Shown: piece by piece, positions 1-14,500 of the stretch
How the letters are laid out: every line of letters begins with the position of its first letter
Numbering within the stretch: position 1 is the stretch's first letter
Assembly: GCF_042242105.1 (NCBI RefSeq)
Contig: NC_092012.1
Location: 3,519,970 to 3,583,969 of the forward strand
Direction of reading: 5' to 3'
Origin: Pempheris klunzingeri
Lineage: Eukaryota; Chordata; Actinopteri; Acropomatiformes; Pempheridae
Length of the DNA: 64,000 nucleotides
The notes under the pieces: model-generated
Databases searched by the model: none
Told to the model about the DNA's origin: nothing
What the model saw: the letters and a program-made list of their open reading frames with translations, nothing else
Translations under genes and position numbers: made by a program

Positions 1-365
1 GTGTTAATGTGCAACTTTGGTGCTTTAATTGGTTTGGATCCGACAGAATAGCACAAACAAACAAACTAATCAAGGCAGCAGCAGAACTGCAACTCCCACA
101 TTCTGCAAGGTAAAATTACTGTTTTTGTCAATGGAGTCTGGTGGCTTTAAAAAGAGTGACATAACGTCTGTTTGTGGTTAAACTAAAAGGATCTTTCAGG
201 TCTTTATCTGTAGGGATCCTTTCCATAATGCTGTGTAAGCACGTTGTCCCCTAAGGATTACTTTACAGCCACAACAGCCCATTCGCAGCTGCCAGCTGAG
301 GCGATCTACTGGACCAGATCCAAAACGTTTCCAGTCATTTCAAAATGAGAAAATTTGAGGATACC
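1..365. mobile_element. Family A foldback element, copy 1 (cut by window edge)
   Basis: Right half of the palindromic element: aggtaaaattactgtttttg, then tcaatggagtctggtggctt, then the ggatcctttccataatg arm and the 'ccaaaacgtttccagtcatt' outer arm. In the intron after otogelin-family exon 16. Confidence 0.8.
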
Positions 366-929
366 AAAATGATTTTTTATAATATAAGCACATATACATT
401 CACCTGTGCATAATAGGTTTTTCCTGATAATTTAAAACCTGCATTGTTTACATCATATCCATAAGCTACCTGGTGTATTTTTACATTACACCTGTTGATC
501 GGTGGGATTCAGCTCGGCTGTGTATCGAGTCACCGTTTGCTCACGTCGGCGTAAAAATGATAAAAGCAAAACAGGGATCTATTCATAAAAACATTACTCC
601 ACAGCACTAATGGTGGTCAAAGGCTCCACAGGGATGTCTCAAAACAAAAGCTTGTTTTTCTCTGATCATCAGTGGTTTAATTCAGCTCGCCGTGATGTAG
701 AAGTGCACTTCTGAGTGTACCAGTGCAGCGTGACATCACCGTTACCCATCAGCGATGCTGCTTTTCAACCGGCCGTTAAATTGCTCTTTAAGAGGGACAA
801 TTTTAGATCAGTGAAACATTTTCAGTTTCACTGCAGTGAAGTCGAAGGAAATACCTGAATGTCACCATCAGTTATGATCTCATTAACTTTGTATTCTCAT
901 GTATTCTTGCTACTCTAGTTTGAGTAATG

Positions 930-1140
930 ATTATTATTTGGTAAGTTATTTGACCAGTCAATCAATTGTTTAGTTAATAAAATATCACTAAAGCGTGAAA
1001 ACAGTCCTTTAAACAGCCCAAAATCCAGACATATTGAATTTTCTATGATATAAAACAAAGAAAACCTCACATTTCAGGTACTGAGAGCAGTAAATGTTTG
1101 GCGTTGTTGCTTGATAAATGCTTAAACAATTAACTGCCAA
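930..1140. repeat. Dispersed repeat family C, fragment
   Basis: Shares accagtcaatcaattgttta, atattgaattttctatgata and ttgataaatgcttaaacaat with the copy at 63650-63925. Intronic. Confidence 0.5.
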
Positions 1141-1563
1141 AAGTATTGTGTTGGATCAGTCTGAAATAACAGTGACAAAGCATTTTGTATTTGAAAGGTT
1201 GGACATGATTTACTGACTATAGGGAATAGGCAGTACTTTGTTAGAACCTGTTTGTGGCAGAACATAAAGCGTTCTAAGTGTTGGTGTTGTTTTCACTCCT
1301 TAAGGTACCAAAATATCAGATCATTCTCACACAGTTTCCCACAAAACGCACACAAAGCTGTTGATGCTGCAGTCATGAAAACACTGGCGTGAAAAGGGAG
1401 AGATACTCAGAGGGAAGGCATTTTCTGCAACACAATGCAAGCGCTAACCCAGTAAAGTATTGGGAAGATTATAGTTCAATGGCACAGCTGTCATTCAATC
1501 CTTCGCCGTCATGGCCGCTGCATGTGGACATTGTTGGAGGATGATAAAAGACGAGGGAGTTAC

Positions 1564-4481
1564 CGTCGGAATACGGCAGGGAGATCCGGTATTGTCCGGC
1601 CATGAAGACCTCTCCAACATGACTCAGTGTGATCTCCGTTCTTGGATCCTCGTCAATGACCAGGTTAACTGATTGGATGCACGCCCCATCCAAATTCTGC
1701 AATTGAACAAGATGGCTCGATAAAGCAAGCTGGCGTGATCCCAAACAGACACACAACAGGACGCACAATGAGAGCGACACAATGGGAGGAGAGAGAGAGA
1801 GACAGGAAACTAGAGAGGGGGAGGACAGTGAAGACAATTTTACTGTGAAATTGCCTGCTCCATCACACATAATGACCTGTGAGTGCTTTCATTTGTCTGA
1901 CAGTTACAAGGCTTCAAAGTTTAGATTAAAAGTTCGACTTTCAGATTAAACTTCTGAATTCGACCTGATGTGAAGTGTAAAGCCCCACTAGTTGCACCTG
2001 GAGGCTATAACGTGCATTACAAGACGTAACTGTGGGTTTGCAGTGATTCTAAAAGTGTGTTCAGACCAAAAGCAAAGCAATTGTTATAGATACAACGGCA
2101 ATGCAAAGACAACGATTCAACGTCTTTACTGTGAGATCAAAAAATGGAAAACAGGCTTGTAGAAAAGTTAGTGAAACCAAAGGAATACGCGGTACAGCGT
2201 GGTCTTTTACCTCCAGCTATCTGTTGCACTTTACTGCACCAGTGTTCGCTTTCACGTCATACTTATCTGGCTTATTGGTGATTTAGATTCAACAGTTTAT
2301 GTTTACGTGTGTTTCCCCTGTCAGAGGAGATGTGCAGCAGGAAGTGGACAGACCACTGGGCTGCTAAGGGCGAATATTCACGCACAGGTGATGCAAAATC
2401 TAAAAAAATATTCACCTTCAACTCTTAAAAATCACGTTGTGTTCTGGATGAAAACTCTGACGCAGCATTAGCCAGGATAAAAATGAAAGTCTGGAGGGTG
2501 GTGATAAGTCATGGGGACATTTAGAACTAAACCTCCGGGGAGCATGAATGTTTAAAACGTTTTAGCGTCTGTAGCTGTTGATCTTCTCTTCAGCCACAGT
2601 AACCGTTTACTCACAACGTGACCAGAGACCAGAGGAGACAGTACGCTGCTTCTGCCTACGCTCTCTAGCAGACTGACCACCGCTGGGAGATGGACTTCTC
2701 AATACCAGAGGACACAAGGCTTTAATCAGAGGGTCATAGGCTCAGTCACCTTTGTGTTCATCCATTCAGCGATAAATACACTGAACAGACATTTATGTGA
2801 CTGAACTGCCACTTTAAGATGGTCTGACTCTAATCAAAGCCTCACGTTTGGTCGCCTACACGAAACCAGATCAATGACAATGACTGTTCTTATGAAAACT
2901 GTTGACAATAAGGCCATGAAGACGCCTCGATCGAACCACTGCCACATCAAAAGGCTCTCACTCTGCACATTTGGAAATCAAAACCATGCTTGTGTCATAA
3001 AATGTAAACACTGAAGGAAACCCTGAGCACACGAGTACATCGCTTTAGTAAAACTACGATTAGCCACTCTGCCGCTCTGATATTTTTAAAGTAAGGAAGC
3101 CGGCGCGTCGCTGACAGTAAGCGATCTGCCTCTATGAATCGTCTCTTTCATAAGTGGCAGAGCCCCATAGCCGAAAGGTTTTAGCAACCCCCTCCTCCTC
3201 CTCCTACTCTTCCCATCATTCATTCACCTCCTGCTTTTTCGCATAACCTTCTCTCTGTCCAAGTCCCCCGCCCCTCCAGTGCCTCTCTTCACCTCCCTCC
3301 TCACTACAAAGCCGTCCACAGCTCTGTCAGTCAGGGCAGATAAGGTAATCCTGTTCAGTTGGCTGTTAGAGGTCTCGGGCCTCTGCTCTGATGAGTGGGA
3401 CATCTTATATCTCGCCTCCTCCCCTCCATCGCCCCCCCCACCTGTTTGCTGAGCAGCTCAAAGGCTGCTGGGAAATTGAAGGCTTGGAGAGCGAGGAGAG
3501 GAGAAGAAGCTCTCAGTCTTTTGTTGCCTCTCTTGTTCTTTATCTGCCACGGTTTTGATCGAGACGTTTGCTCGAAGCTTCAGCTCCTCTGAGTCGCAGC
3601 ACGGCTCGATGACCTGGACTTAGTGGGGATTATTGAGCACTTAAATTATGATATGATCTACACGACAGACAAATTGCGAAGGCCTGTAAGCCGAGACAGC
3701 TGAGCGGTTTGACTGCAGAGACTGACGTGGAGAAGTTGTGTGAGATTTTTTTTGAGATGTAGAGACGTTTGGTTTCAAAAGCAGAAAAGAAAAAACTACA
3801 AAGTAGGTAAATAGTTTTAAAAGGTTTAGCTAATCAGCACGAAACTTTGCCAGTTGATTACTCACATTAAGACAATTAGCTTTTTTATTACAATTTTTAT
3901 GAAATGTTATTCTAAAAAATGTAAATGGGGCATTATCTAATTAAATTAGCAAAAATTTGCATACATTTCCATAACAGGAATCTGAGCAATCTTCATTTTT
4001 TATTTTGCTGACACAACAGAGCCAAAGGTTTTTACTGTCAGCAGTAATTTTGTAATGTTTTTCTGAATAAAATGTTCTATAAATCAGAGTGATATGTAAA
4101 CAAACCCCTCTGTACAAACCTTGAGAATATAGAGAGGAATAAAACTGAGTGTGAGAAAAGAATTAATTTAGAGAAAAAGTTAATTGAAATAAACACCTAA
4201 ATGTGTATCTTGGACATTTCATCTTTCAACAGAAGCAAAATTGCCCAAAATCTGACTGTGATTTGGCTTTTAGTGTCTCTCCTCAACAGGTTCTTTTCTA
4301 AATTAAGTTTAAAAAAAAATGCAGATGAAACTCACGGCTCCACACGGGGCGTTCTGGATGGTGACTGTGAACCTCCCCGAGTTGCGACTTTTGGCGAGGA
4401 CGTACTGACATGTTGCAGGGAAGGTGTAGGCCCGTCCGTCGAAGGACTGAAAATACATATCGCCCGTCACCGAGCACTCGC
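1564..4481 (-). CDS. otog: Otogelin-family exons 15-16: start of second VWD domain
   Basis: Exon 15 (4481-4336) reads [20 protein letters not shown] and [20 protein letters not shown], the opening of D2. Exon 16 (1696-1564) continues with [18 protein letters not shown] and [15 protein letters not shown] and ends in phase 1 at GTAACT. The [12 protein letters not shown] segment of D2 was not found in 1-1563 and must be in an exon further left. The acceptor of exon 15 is directly preceded by a (CT)n microsatellite (minus strand). Confidence 0.85.
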
Positions 4482-4483
4482 CT

Positions 4484-4540
<57 letters not shown>

Positions 4541-7500
4541 ACGCTTTTCACTCATTTCCTTCACTCAGCCGAGGAAACTTTCCTCTCAGAACTACAGCCT
4601 GTGTTTACAGGGCAGACACTGCGCTCAAGAGCAATCAGCGAAACTATTTTGCCAGATTTCCATCCACATCTTTAAGTTAATGACAGTGCAAACTTCTTTT
4701 TATTCTTTATTGCTCCTGAACCAGGAGGTTTTTCTTTCTTGCAGCCGTCTCCTTCCTCACTTTGTTGCTCGGAGGCTTCCTCCATCCTTCTTTTCTTTCT
4801 TTTCACTTGCCCAGGACATGCCTTTCTTTTTTTGTTTCATAATTTCCTTCTCTTTCGTTCTTTCTTTCTTTCTTTCTTTCTTTGGATCCCCCTTAGCACC
4901 AGCATGAGCAGTGGCTATTCTTCCTTGGATCCACCACACATACAGTCAAATGCACTTGTGCATACACACTATGCCACGTCTCATTGGATGAATGATCAGA
5001 AACAATATTGTTGGGCAGCACAGTAAAACAATGAACCCCCCCCCCCACAGAGGGAAGGCACAAACCTGGGCAGCTGTAGTCGGTGCAGTTCCACACTCCT
5101 CCCACGCATGTGCTGAAACAGAAAGCAGAGACGTCCACAGGTGGCGGACGTTACAGGCTGAGCTAATCAGCAGGGTCACTGACAGAATCTGGACACACCG
5201 AGTCCAGGTGGTCAGAGCTGAGAAGATTAAAACCACTGCAGGACAATACCCTGTTTTTAAAATACATGATCGTGATTTAAGGGAGTGAACGAAGGTCATT
5301 AGAGAAAACAAGATTTGTTAAGTCATGGAGTGCTGAGTCAGAGATGTTATTTAAATACCTTTTCCAAAGTCAAATTCAAGCACATTTCAAGCCTTTTCAA
5401 GCTTTTCCAGCACCTTACTGCTGTGGTAAATCAAATATACTCAAAATCAACTAGGTTCTGTCAGATAGAGATTAATTATATTGATGTTATTTGAATTTCA
5501 AGATGTTTTAAACCTCATTTCAAACCTTGCAAATATCACATTAAATTTCAAGCATTTGTAAGGATTTCCAGCACCCGTGTGAACCCTGTAGTAGAAGAAG
5601 GATGAAGGTGTTTCTTTTCTCATTTGTGTTGTTGTAACAGCATCAGGAGGTGAGGCGGAGGTTAAAACGCTGCTCACCAGTTGTTGCATTCCTCCTGCAG
5701 CGTCTGTCCGGACGGGTAAAACATGCCGTGGTACTCGCAGGGACAGTCGGAGGGCGTCACACAGCCTCCGTCCTCGTAGATCAGACCTGAGGAGACGGAT
5801 ACAGAGACACACCAAACATTACTGCTTCAGGTCAGACAGGATGGAGGACGCTGTCTGGTTAATGAGAGACTGGATGTTAATTGGAGACTTGGATGAGTCA
5901 TTAATTAATGTTAGGACAGGTGGTTTATTTAAAGATCAGAGGAGAGGACATACAGGTGCATTGGCACACTACAACAGACAGCAGAGTCTGAATGGAGACT
6001 CACCCTCAGGACAGTAGCATCCATCCAGGCAGGCCAGCTTGCTGTCGATGCACGTTCGCTCCAGGTTGCAGGACGCCGGGCAGCAGCTGATGCACTCCCT
6101 GTAGTGCAGACCCAGGGGACACTGCTTGGCTGCAAATGAAACACAAGCGTAGACGTCAAAAGAACTGAACTGACGGGTAGTAATCCAAAAAAATGAGTTA
6201 AACAGGATCTTGAATTGTCTTGTTGATCACTGCAGCCATGTTCAAATAGAAAATGCCAAATATTTGTATGTTCTAATGGAAGAAATAACAAAACCACATG
6301 TAAAGTTATTTTACAATGTTTACAGATGTGTTGAATTTGCTGTATCACAATTAGTAAACCTTCTTCATGCTGATAGTCCTGATAGTAACTTAAGCTAACT
6401 TCTGTCAGGTAAACATATAAAGGATGAACATTTTTATTGAGGTAATGAATCAGTAAGATGCTGATGTGTGTGATGTAAATAGAAATCAGCAAAAAGTGAA
6501 TATTTCACTAAAATTATAATTAAAAACATGAATGTGAAATATGCCAGTGACTTTAAGCTTTAGTGTTTGTTGTAATTATGTCTTTTTAATTAATTATATC
6601 TTTATTTATCTCCAACGTTATAAACAAAACGAATGGCAGCCATTCTATGAGTGGTAAGAATAAAAGATATACTTATTATATTATAGAAATATCACCGTTA
6701 TGTGGGGAAGTTATGTGAATACATGATGAACATTTTTCTAAAAATATATTATAAAATCTATTAATTGATTTTAATTCATGTACCATGTAGCTTTTATGTC
6801 TGAACACTGACTTAACTGAATTAATGATCTACTGCAAAACCAAACAAGAAGCCTGCTGGCACTTTGTTGTAACTGTGGTGTCTCATTTTAGCATTTCACA
6901 ATTACAAGACAGAGCTAGAACATCTATGCAGAGTTATGAGATATCTACGTTTCTTTTTCCAGTGAATACAATATGTCTCCATATGAACTCGAGAGGTGGA
7001 GCTCAGCATAAAATGGAGCAGGTGTAGCGTTTGGTTGGACTGAGACGTTGCAGCTCTCTGGTGGAGTTTAAAACACCTGGAGAAACGTACCACAGTGAGG
7101 AATGTGCCGCCTCCAGTCGTGCAGTGGGTGGTCAGCGTGGGCGCAGGCCCGGGCATACTCGCTGAACACCTGGCATACCACATCACCGCTGGGACCCGAC
7201 CTTCAACGCAGTAACAAACAGAGGAGAGAAGGACTCTTTGAGCCGAGCCAGGAGAGGAGTGGCCTCGGAGCCGGGTACGCTGAGCTGATCGGACCGTGCA
7301 GCTCAGACAAATAAGGAGCATCATGGAGGGAAAGAGAAAATCTTCCATCTTAGCTTTAAATGGAAATCTATAGCTGGTTTGTTGTAGTGCGGCCGTCTCA
7401 GTGATGTTGTCAGTCAAAGGGAATCATCTGATAAGGTAAATTTGTCTCTGAACACAATAAACCATTTTGTCTTTAGCAGCAGCCTCCGTTCCAAATCGCT

Positions 7501-8486
7501 TAACAGTGACAGACTGCCAGAGCTAATGTTACTCACAGAGGGAGAGCACGCTCAGGATAATGGACCCGAGCCACCAAAAGACACAGCAGAGGAAGCTGTG
7601 AGCGGGCTAATTATAATCCAGAAAGTACCAGAGCTCACAGCCTTTCCAAAATCCAAGAAATCCCAAAAAACACGCCTCACGCTAGAGGATAACTGGGCAG
7701 ATATGAGTCAGAATGAGGCTGGTCTGAAGAGGTGATCTGCTGTGGTGCGACGGGTTTACAGTCACAGTCTTAATGTTACCGACTGGATCAGAGTCTAAAT
7801 ATCCAACATGTCTGATATTTACAACAAGCGATGGAGCAGAGGACGGTAAAAGTACACACAATCATTACCCAAGTAGAAGTGTGGAAACGTCTGGTTAATT
7901 TAGAACTTCTTCACTGAAGTAAAAGTGAAAAACTACAGTATAATAAAGTATAATAAAGTAAAACAGTCATTTCTTTCATCTCTCTTAAGTAAGGTTGTAG
8001 GTTTGAAGTGTCTTTAGGACCAGAATCTGCTCTGTTGGCCATGTGGCCGTCTATCAAAGGCCCCGTCGGGACAAAATGGTGTGAACCTGGAGTTCTTACA
8101 TGCAGAGGTCGTTGGAGCAGCTGGCCATGTAGGATTGCGGGCTGACGAAGTCGTGGCAGCTCTGAAATGGCGGCTCCAGCAGCATCGCACACACCTCCTC
8201 CACTTTCTGCAGCCGCAAAAACACACACAGACAGTTTCTCACTCTGCATTCAGAGTTCACCGTCATTTCAAACTGGTTCCACATTAATGCGTCCTGCTGT
8301 ATTTCCTGTTTGTGCAGGAGGTTTCTCTCACTAGTCTTTATGAGACATCTCACCAGCAGGACGTGAGCTTCGACTGCAGCACACGGTGACGGGAAGCCAG
8401 AGGGCACCATGGGACATCGGGCCTCGTGTGGCTCTGCCTCCACCCAGCTGTTCCCAAACATTTCTATGTCATGAGTCAGCACGCCT

Positions 8487-8523
<37 letters not shown>

Positions 8524-11500
8524 CGCTTAAAAAGCTGCTGAAAGGATCCCAACGACGAGGACTACGTCTGATTTACGAGTTTCAAACGATAAGTTAGGTT
8601 TACTGACTACTGTATGAGTTCAGTTTGACTTCCTTCCATCCAGGCAGCCTCTGGGATCAATATGTATATAACTGGTATCAGTCCATCTCAGTACACACTG
8701 AGCTTGAGTTCAATAATCCATTACAGTGAACACTATTAGTATTAGTATCCAAATATTATGTGTTTCTTTAGTTTATGAGGTGAAACGCGTCTCTGAACAC
8801 ATCCTGAGGTGGTTGGATCGATCAGATTACAATCTGTCTGGATGTGTGTGCACCAGGACTTGTGCGGTTAAGTGCTCGCTGATCATAATCTGATCCACTG
8901 AGATGCAGGTTGATGCAGGTGACATGAGGCCGTAAAACAAGCTGAGCTGCTGTTAAATTACCAAATCAACCAAATTACAACTTACTCAAGTCGTGCAAAT
9001 TCGAGATACGTGTACGTTACTCATTTCTTTTGATTGTACATCTACTCCACTGCATCTCAGAGAGAAATACTAGTTTTAAAATTAACTGGTAAGTAGATTA
9101 AAAATTAATTGGCAAATATTTTGATCATCGTTTTTAACATTTCACGGTTCCAGACAATTTTTCTTTTCAATTATTCTAACTTATCTGTAATAATATTAAG
9201 TTGTGATGGTGCTTCTCACTATTTTCACCATTTTTACAAACCAAACAGTCGGTGGATTAATGGGGAAAATAATCAGCAGAAGGATACAGAATGAAAATAA
9301 TCATCAGCTGCATCCGAAAAACATGATGAGCTCCACCTCTAATGATAGAACATATAATAGTACAGCAGTCACAGGGGACACTTTTCTGCACAGACTACTT
9401 TTAATACTTTAATACTTCCTGATTATATTTGCATACTTTTAGTTAAATTACATTTTCAATGCAGGACTTTTTCCATGTAATAGAGTATTTAAGGTTGTAT
9501 TAGTACTTTTACATACATTAAGGATCTAAATGCTTCCTCCACCACACATTTTTCCCCCTGACGTCTGGACAGTGAATCTCTGCTCAGCGCCCCGTCACAT
9601 CACAGACAAAACGACCTCACCATAACTCGTCTTCAGGTCGTCCTGGACGTCTGCGTTGAAGTTCCCACACAGGCCGCACACCCTGCCCACGAACTCTGGG
9701 CTGAGCTTGATGTAGACGGAGCCGCTGCGTCCCTCCCAGGCCAGCGTGAAGCCGTGCTGCTGCGTCACCAGGACGTACTGTGAGATCTGCTCCAGCTGCA
9801 GGTCATGGATGTGATGAGGAAGCTGCAAACTGAGCACAGAGACAGTGAACACACCACGATGCAGACACCACCTTCTCTTTGGTAACTGGCTAATCTTTTG
9901 ACAGCAAAAAACATATTGTTGATAAAACAAAAATATATTAAAACAAACTTTTAGAGCATCCATTCAAACAAGCACACTTAAACAAATGAACGTAAAGACT
10001 TCCTAAAAAAGAGAACGTAGGAAAACAAATGAAAATATATTTGTTATATGAAGACGTTCTGCTGTTCTCCTGCTGACCTCTGGCCTTTGAAGGTCACGTT
10101 GGTGGCGTGCAGGCGAACCTCACCCTCCCACGGGAGGAAGATGCTGACAGATCGTTGGCAGGTGTAGGGGGCAGAGCTACAGCTGGGGTCATTGTGGACC
10201 TGCGGACAGAAAGACGATGTGTTGTTTGGGTCCATTTCAGTAACTTTTGTTCCTTTAATTTTACACCTGGTTTATTCTATCTTAGCTTCTTCGGGCTGTA
10301 GCTTCTGGGTCTGAACAGTGAAGTCGATGCTGAAGAGCCTTAAAGCTCCATTTGTTCTAACGTCAGCAGGGGGCGTCTATGAGAAAATGATTTATTTATG
10401 GTTTATTAGCTCTGTAAACATTTTCCTGATGAGTTTATGGTCTCAGTCTTCTTCAACACATCCTGATGTTCATTTAGTAAATTATGATCCCATTTAGAGG
10501 AAATTAAACGATGAAGCAGGGGAGGCTTTAGATTGGGATTACCTTGTGGCTAAACAATCAGAGGTGGGTGATGCCTAAACCTAACCAATCAGAGGCCATC
10601 TTCACGTTTTGAACATCACTTCTGTCCCCAAAAGAACAAAGATCGCGACGGCCAAAAGGCCAAACTTGAGCGGTCCAAAACCTCTTTTTGTCACGATGCT
10701 TTTAATGTCTCTTGTAAAGATGTGATAAACAAATATGCTTGCTTTAAAGAATTGTTGCAGTTTGGGGCGAGAGTGTGATTTTTTTAAATGTAAAAATGGA
10801 GCGACACCTTAGATTATATCATGTATAACATCAGTTATGATATCATGTAATCATATCTAGCTACAAATGAATTACACCTTGCGGATAACTATACTAACTA
10901 TAACTACCCCCTGACTGAAATACTAGCAGCATTATCCACCTCTCCTCTGAATCTTTATTTAACAATGCTGAAAAAGTGACCCATACCCTCGGAGTTATTT
11001 GTGAGTCTTTCCATGCCCTGCTGAGACATCTAGCAAAGATCGGGTCATTCCTTCCTCTGCAGACTTAAAAACAGTCATCCAAGCTATCATCTCTTCCAAA
11101 CTTGACTATTGCAACGCACTTTATTCTGCTGTCAGCAGGCAAATCATCCAAAGACTGCAGCTGATACAAAACACTGCCACATCGCACCAAATCCTCGCTG
11201 CCCGTCACTGGTTACCTTTGAGTTTTAGAAATGATTTTATGAATTTTTCTGCTTTTAAAGCCTTGAATGATCAGATCCTGATCGCTGCTTAGATCCTCCA
11301 GCAGGACGCTATCTTTCCAATAATCAGAGAACGATACTGTTATATGTTCATTATTCTTATTAATAAAACCTCGTTCTGACACTCTCATGTAGGAAAAAAT
11401 CAGAAAGTGATTCTGACATAGAAAGAGAGTTGTGTTTTATATTTTATTGTTTCTAATGATTTCTCTTGATTTAAAAAAGAGAGAAATAACTTGAAGAAAA

Positions 11501-14500
11501 AAGAAATCTGAGACGACGATTTAAGCCCCAGTTTTCCCTATAAGGCTGGTTTAAACACTGAAACTTGACCCTAAAGGTAACAGACAAGCACACACACACA
11601 CACACACAGAACTCTAACATGTTCTGGTTATTGGATTTGCAGCATTTCCATTTTATATTTTCTTTTTGTTTACAAAATGCTCCTCATCATTAATGCACTA
11701 TCAGTGCTCATTATGCATTCGGATCTCTTCGTGTTCCCAGTTTGGTTTGGTTTTCCCATACACAGATACGGTATCTGCTGCCTTTCAGGGGAACAAAGTC
11801 CCGGTCTGTTGCAGATGCTTTCAAGGCATAGTAGGTAATTGCAGTATTTAATGGTAATTGACTCTAATAACCAGATAGCTTTCACTAATCTTCAGAGCAA
11901 ATCTTTTCCTCAGGCTGGGACTGAACCTCGCAGAAGTCAGAAAGAGGAGTGTGTTTCGGAGCAGGACGCCACAGAGTCCAAACTTTCCCCAAATGGAGGC
12001 AGGCGTCGGAGCGAAACATTCTGGGAAGCTTTTACTTTCGTCTGCGGTGCGGTTGGACTAACCTGGACGGCGATGCTGGCCTGGGTGGTGTCCTCGCAGT
12101 CCTTCAGCAGAGTGTACGTGCATCGACCCGGGAAGTAGTAGTAGAGGCCGTCGAAGGTCTCGAAGTTGTGCTGAGCCCACGTCCTGCACGTCATCTCCCT
12201 CTCAAAGCCGGGATTTGGAACTGGACAGATGAAATGATTATGAGAGGATTTGCCATCAGTTGGAATCAGCTGCTAGTTGGTGTTAAAGGAAAAAACATTT
12301 TGGAAATCTAGTTTTACAGACATTTAGTAATAGAAATGTCACTTAAAGGGGTTGTTTAGATTTTTTTGAAGTAGGGTTGTGTGAGGTATTTAGCAGAAAA
12401 ACAGAACTTGGCTATGAAAACAAAATGTCCACCTAAAAGAATCACCATCAGTTTAAGTATATGCTATATTGAGAATATTTTCCAGACTTTACATTACCAC
12501 CAGACGGCCCTTAGTGATGGGGAACTTCGCCCCCTTCAAGTCCACCAGACTCCATTGACAAAAACAGTAATTTTACCTCACATAACTCAGGAGTTGGTAG
12601 TCCACCGATACTTCAATCATTTAGTTTGCATGTGTTATTGCCCACTTTTTTCAGCAGCTAGTCTCTAACTCTGTCTCTAAGCTGGTGTTTGACTGCTGAA
12701 GTTGATGAGACAAAAAGTGAATGTGCAATCCAAAACACAGAGCTAAAAGAGGCTAAAACCTCTAACAAATAATAGAACTTTTTGTATCAGTGCAGAAATG
12801 TGTCAGAAGACAGAATCAGGCTGTTGATTAGCTGACATGAAATGATCTCACCCCTCAGCCAGTTTTAGGACTGTTTTACAAATATATATATACGATTTTA
12901 GAAATAACAAGACCCATTCAAATGTTTCATTCAAACTACAACTGAGTTAACCTGAAAATCTGTTAATTATATTGAAAAATTAATTTAAAACAGGTCAAAT
13001 TCTTTTATACATAATGAACAACCCAACTAATTAGTCATAAAAGCACAGGAATGAAAACTGTATTTCCTTTGTTTCTGCATTGAAACACTTTTGTCTTCTC
13101 AACTAAACTTTGTTGATAATTGCAGGATGATAAAAACTGAAAAAAGCTATAATTTAGTTTTTTAGTAATTTTATTTCATGTAGTGAAAATCCCCCAATGC
13201 TGCAGCTCATACGATGTTATAATGTCCAGTGATGATTGCTTTTCTCATTTACAGCATTTAAATGGACACAAAACAGTTTGTAAAAAGAAGAATGTCAGGT
13301 GTGTGGTTTACCTGTCTGACATCTGTGTCCGGTGGCCTGATACAAGCTGCAGTCACATGACTCCGACTGGACGCACTGTCCTCCGTTCAGGCAGGGAAAG
13401 ACACATGGCTCTGCTGGAAGGAAACAAACAGTCAGACCGTCGCTCACCAGACTGGAAACCTGAAAAAAGAAACTTTTCCTTTTTCTGCTTATTTCACTGA
13501 TACACATTTCACTGCTCAGCATTTCACCTGAACATTACCTGATATTACATCTGGAAAAAGAGCGTAAAACTGTCTGATAGGGTGCAGAATCTCTAGTGTC
13601 TAATCATTTAGTATTTAATAAGTAGGAAAAAAGTAAGACAGAGCAGATAATATATTTATTTAGAGCAGAAATATTTGTTTAAATGTGCCTCTAGATCCCT
13701 AAATGTGAGGTTTTGCTGCTTTTCTCTGTTATATATCGCTGTAAAATGAATATCTTTTGGATTTGGACCAAACGGGACATTTGGAGACGTCACCTTGAGC
13801 TCTCAGAAAGATATTTTATAGACCAAACACAACTGTTTCTCCAAAAACTAACTAACTAATATCTGCAGGTAATGAGTTTTAGGTAGAGTCGCCATCTGTC
13901 AGCCCCGCCCCCACCTGTCGGCATTTACATGCAGCTGTGGGGCCCCAACAAATGTTCCAGTCACTGAACGCACCACCAAACACCAAACGATGGCTCCTCA
14001 ACCTGCAGTAACACCATCTGCTCAGTGGGCTTGAAGCTTGTCTGCCCAGTCAGCCACGTCCCACACAAGCACAGGTACCATACAGGGGGTTTGTGGGGTT
14101 GGAGGGGGGGAGGAATCAGATAAAAGCTATTTTCCTTCTGTTCACTGTGCGAGGGGGAAATAAAACAGAGGGCTCACTTGTTGCTCCATTTAAAGCCACA
14201 TTACACAACGTTCTGGCGCTTCAAAAATGCCATCCGGAGATAACGGTTTGAAAACTGTGGATCTCTTTAGTCAGAACACCTGTCAGATCTGCAGCATTTA
14301 CACCAAAGGCACAGAACTGACAAAACGTAGTGAGTGTTTCGGGACAGACGGCTCATTCACCCGTTACAGTTCAGTGCAACCTAATCAGATGGGATGATTC
14401 TGCAACATGCGATTTATGCCAAACATTCACTGCCAATGTAGGTAACGGTATGTCGTTTACATGGCATGTCGACAAGGAAGGGTGTCTAGGTCACGTGGTG

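Noticed and set aside
4201..4680. 159-residue plus-strand frame with Arg-Glu repeats
   Set aside because: Antisense of otogelin exon 15 and the GA microsatellite.
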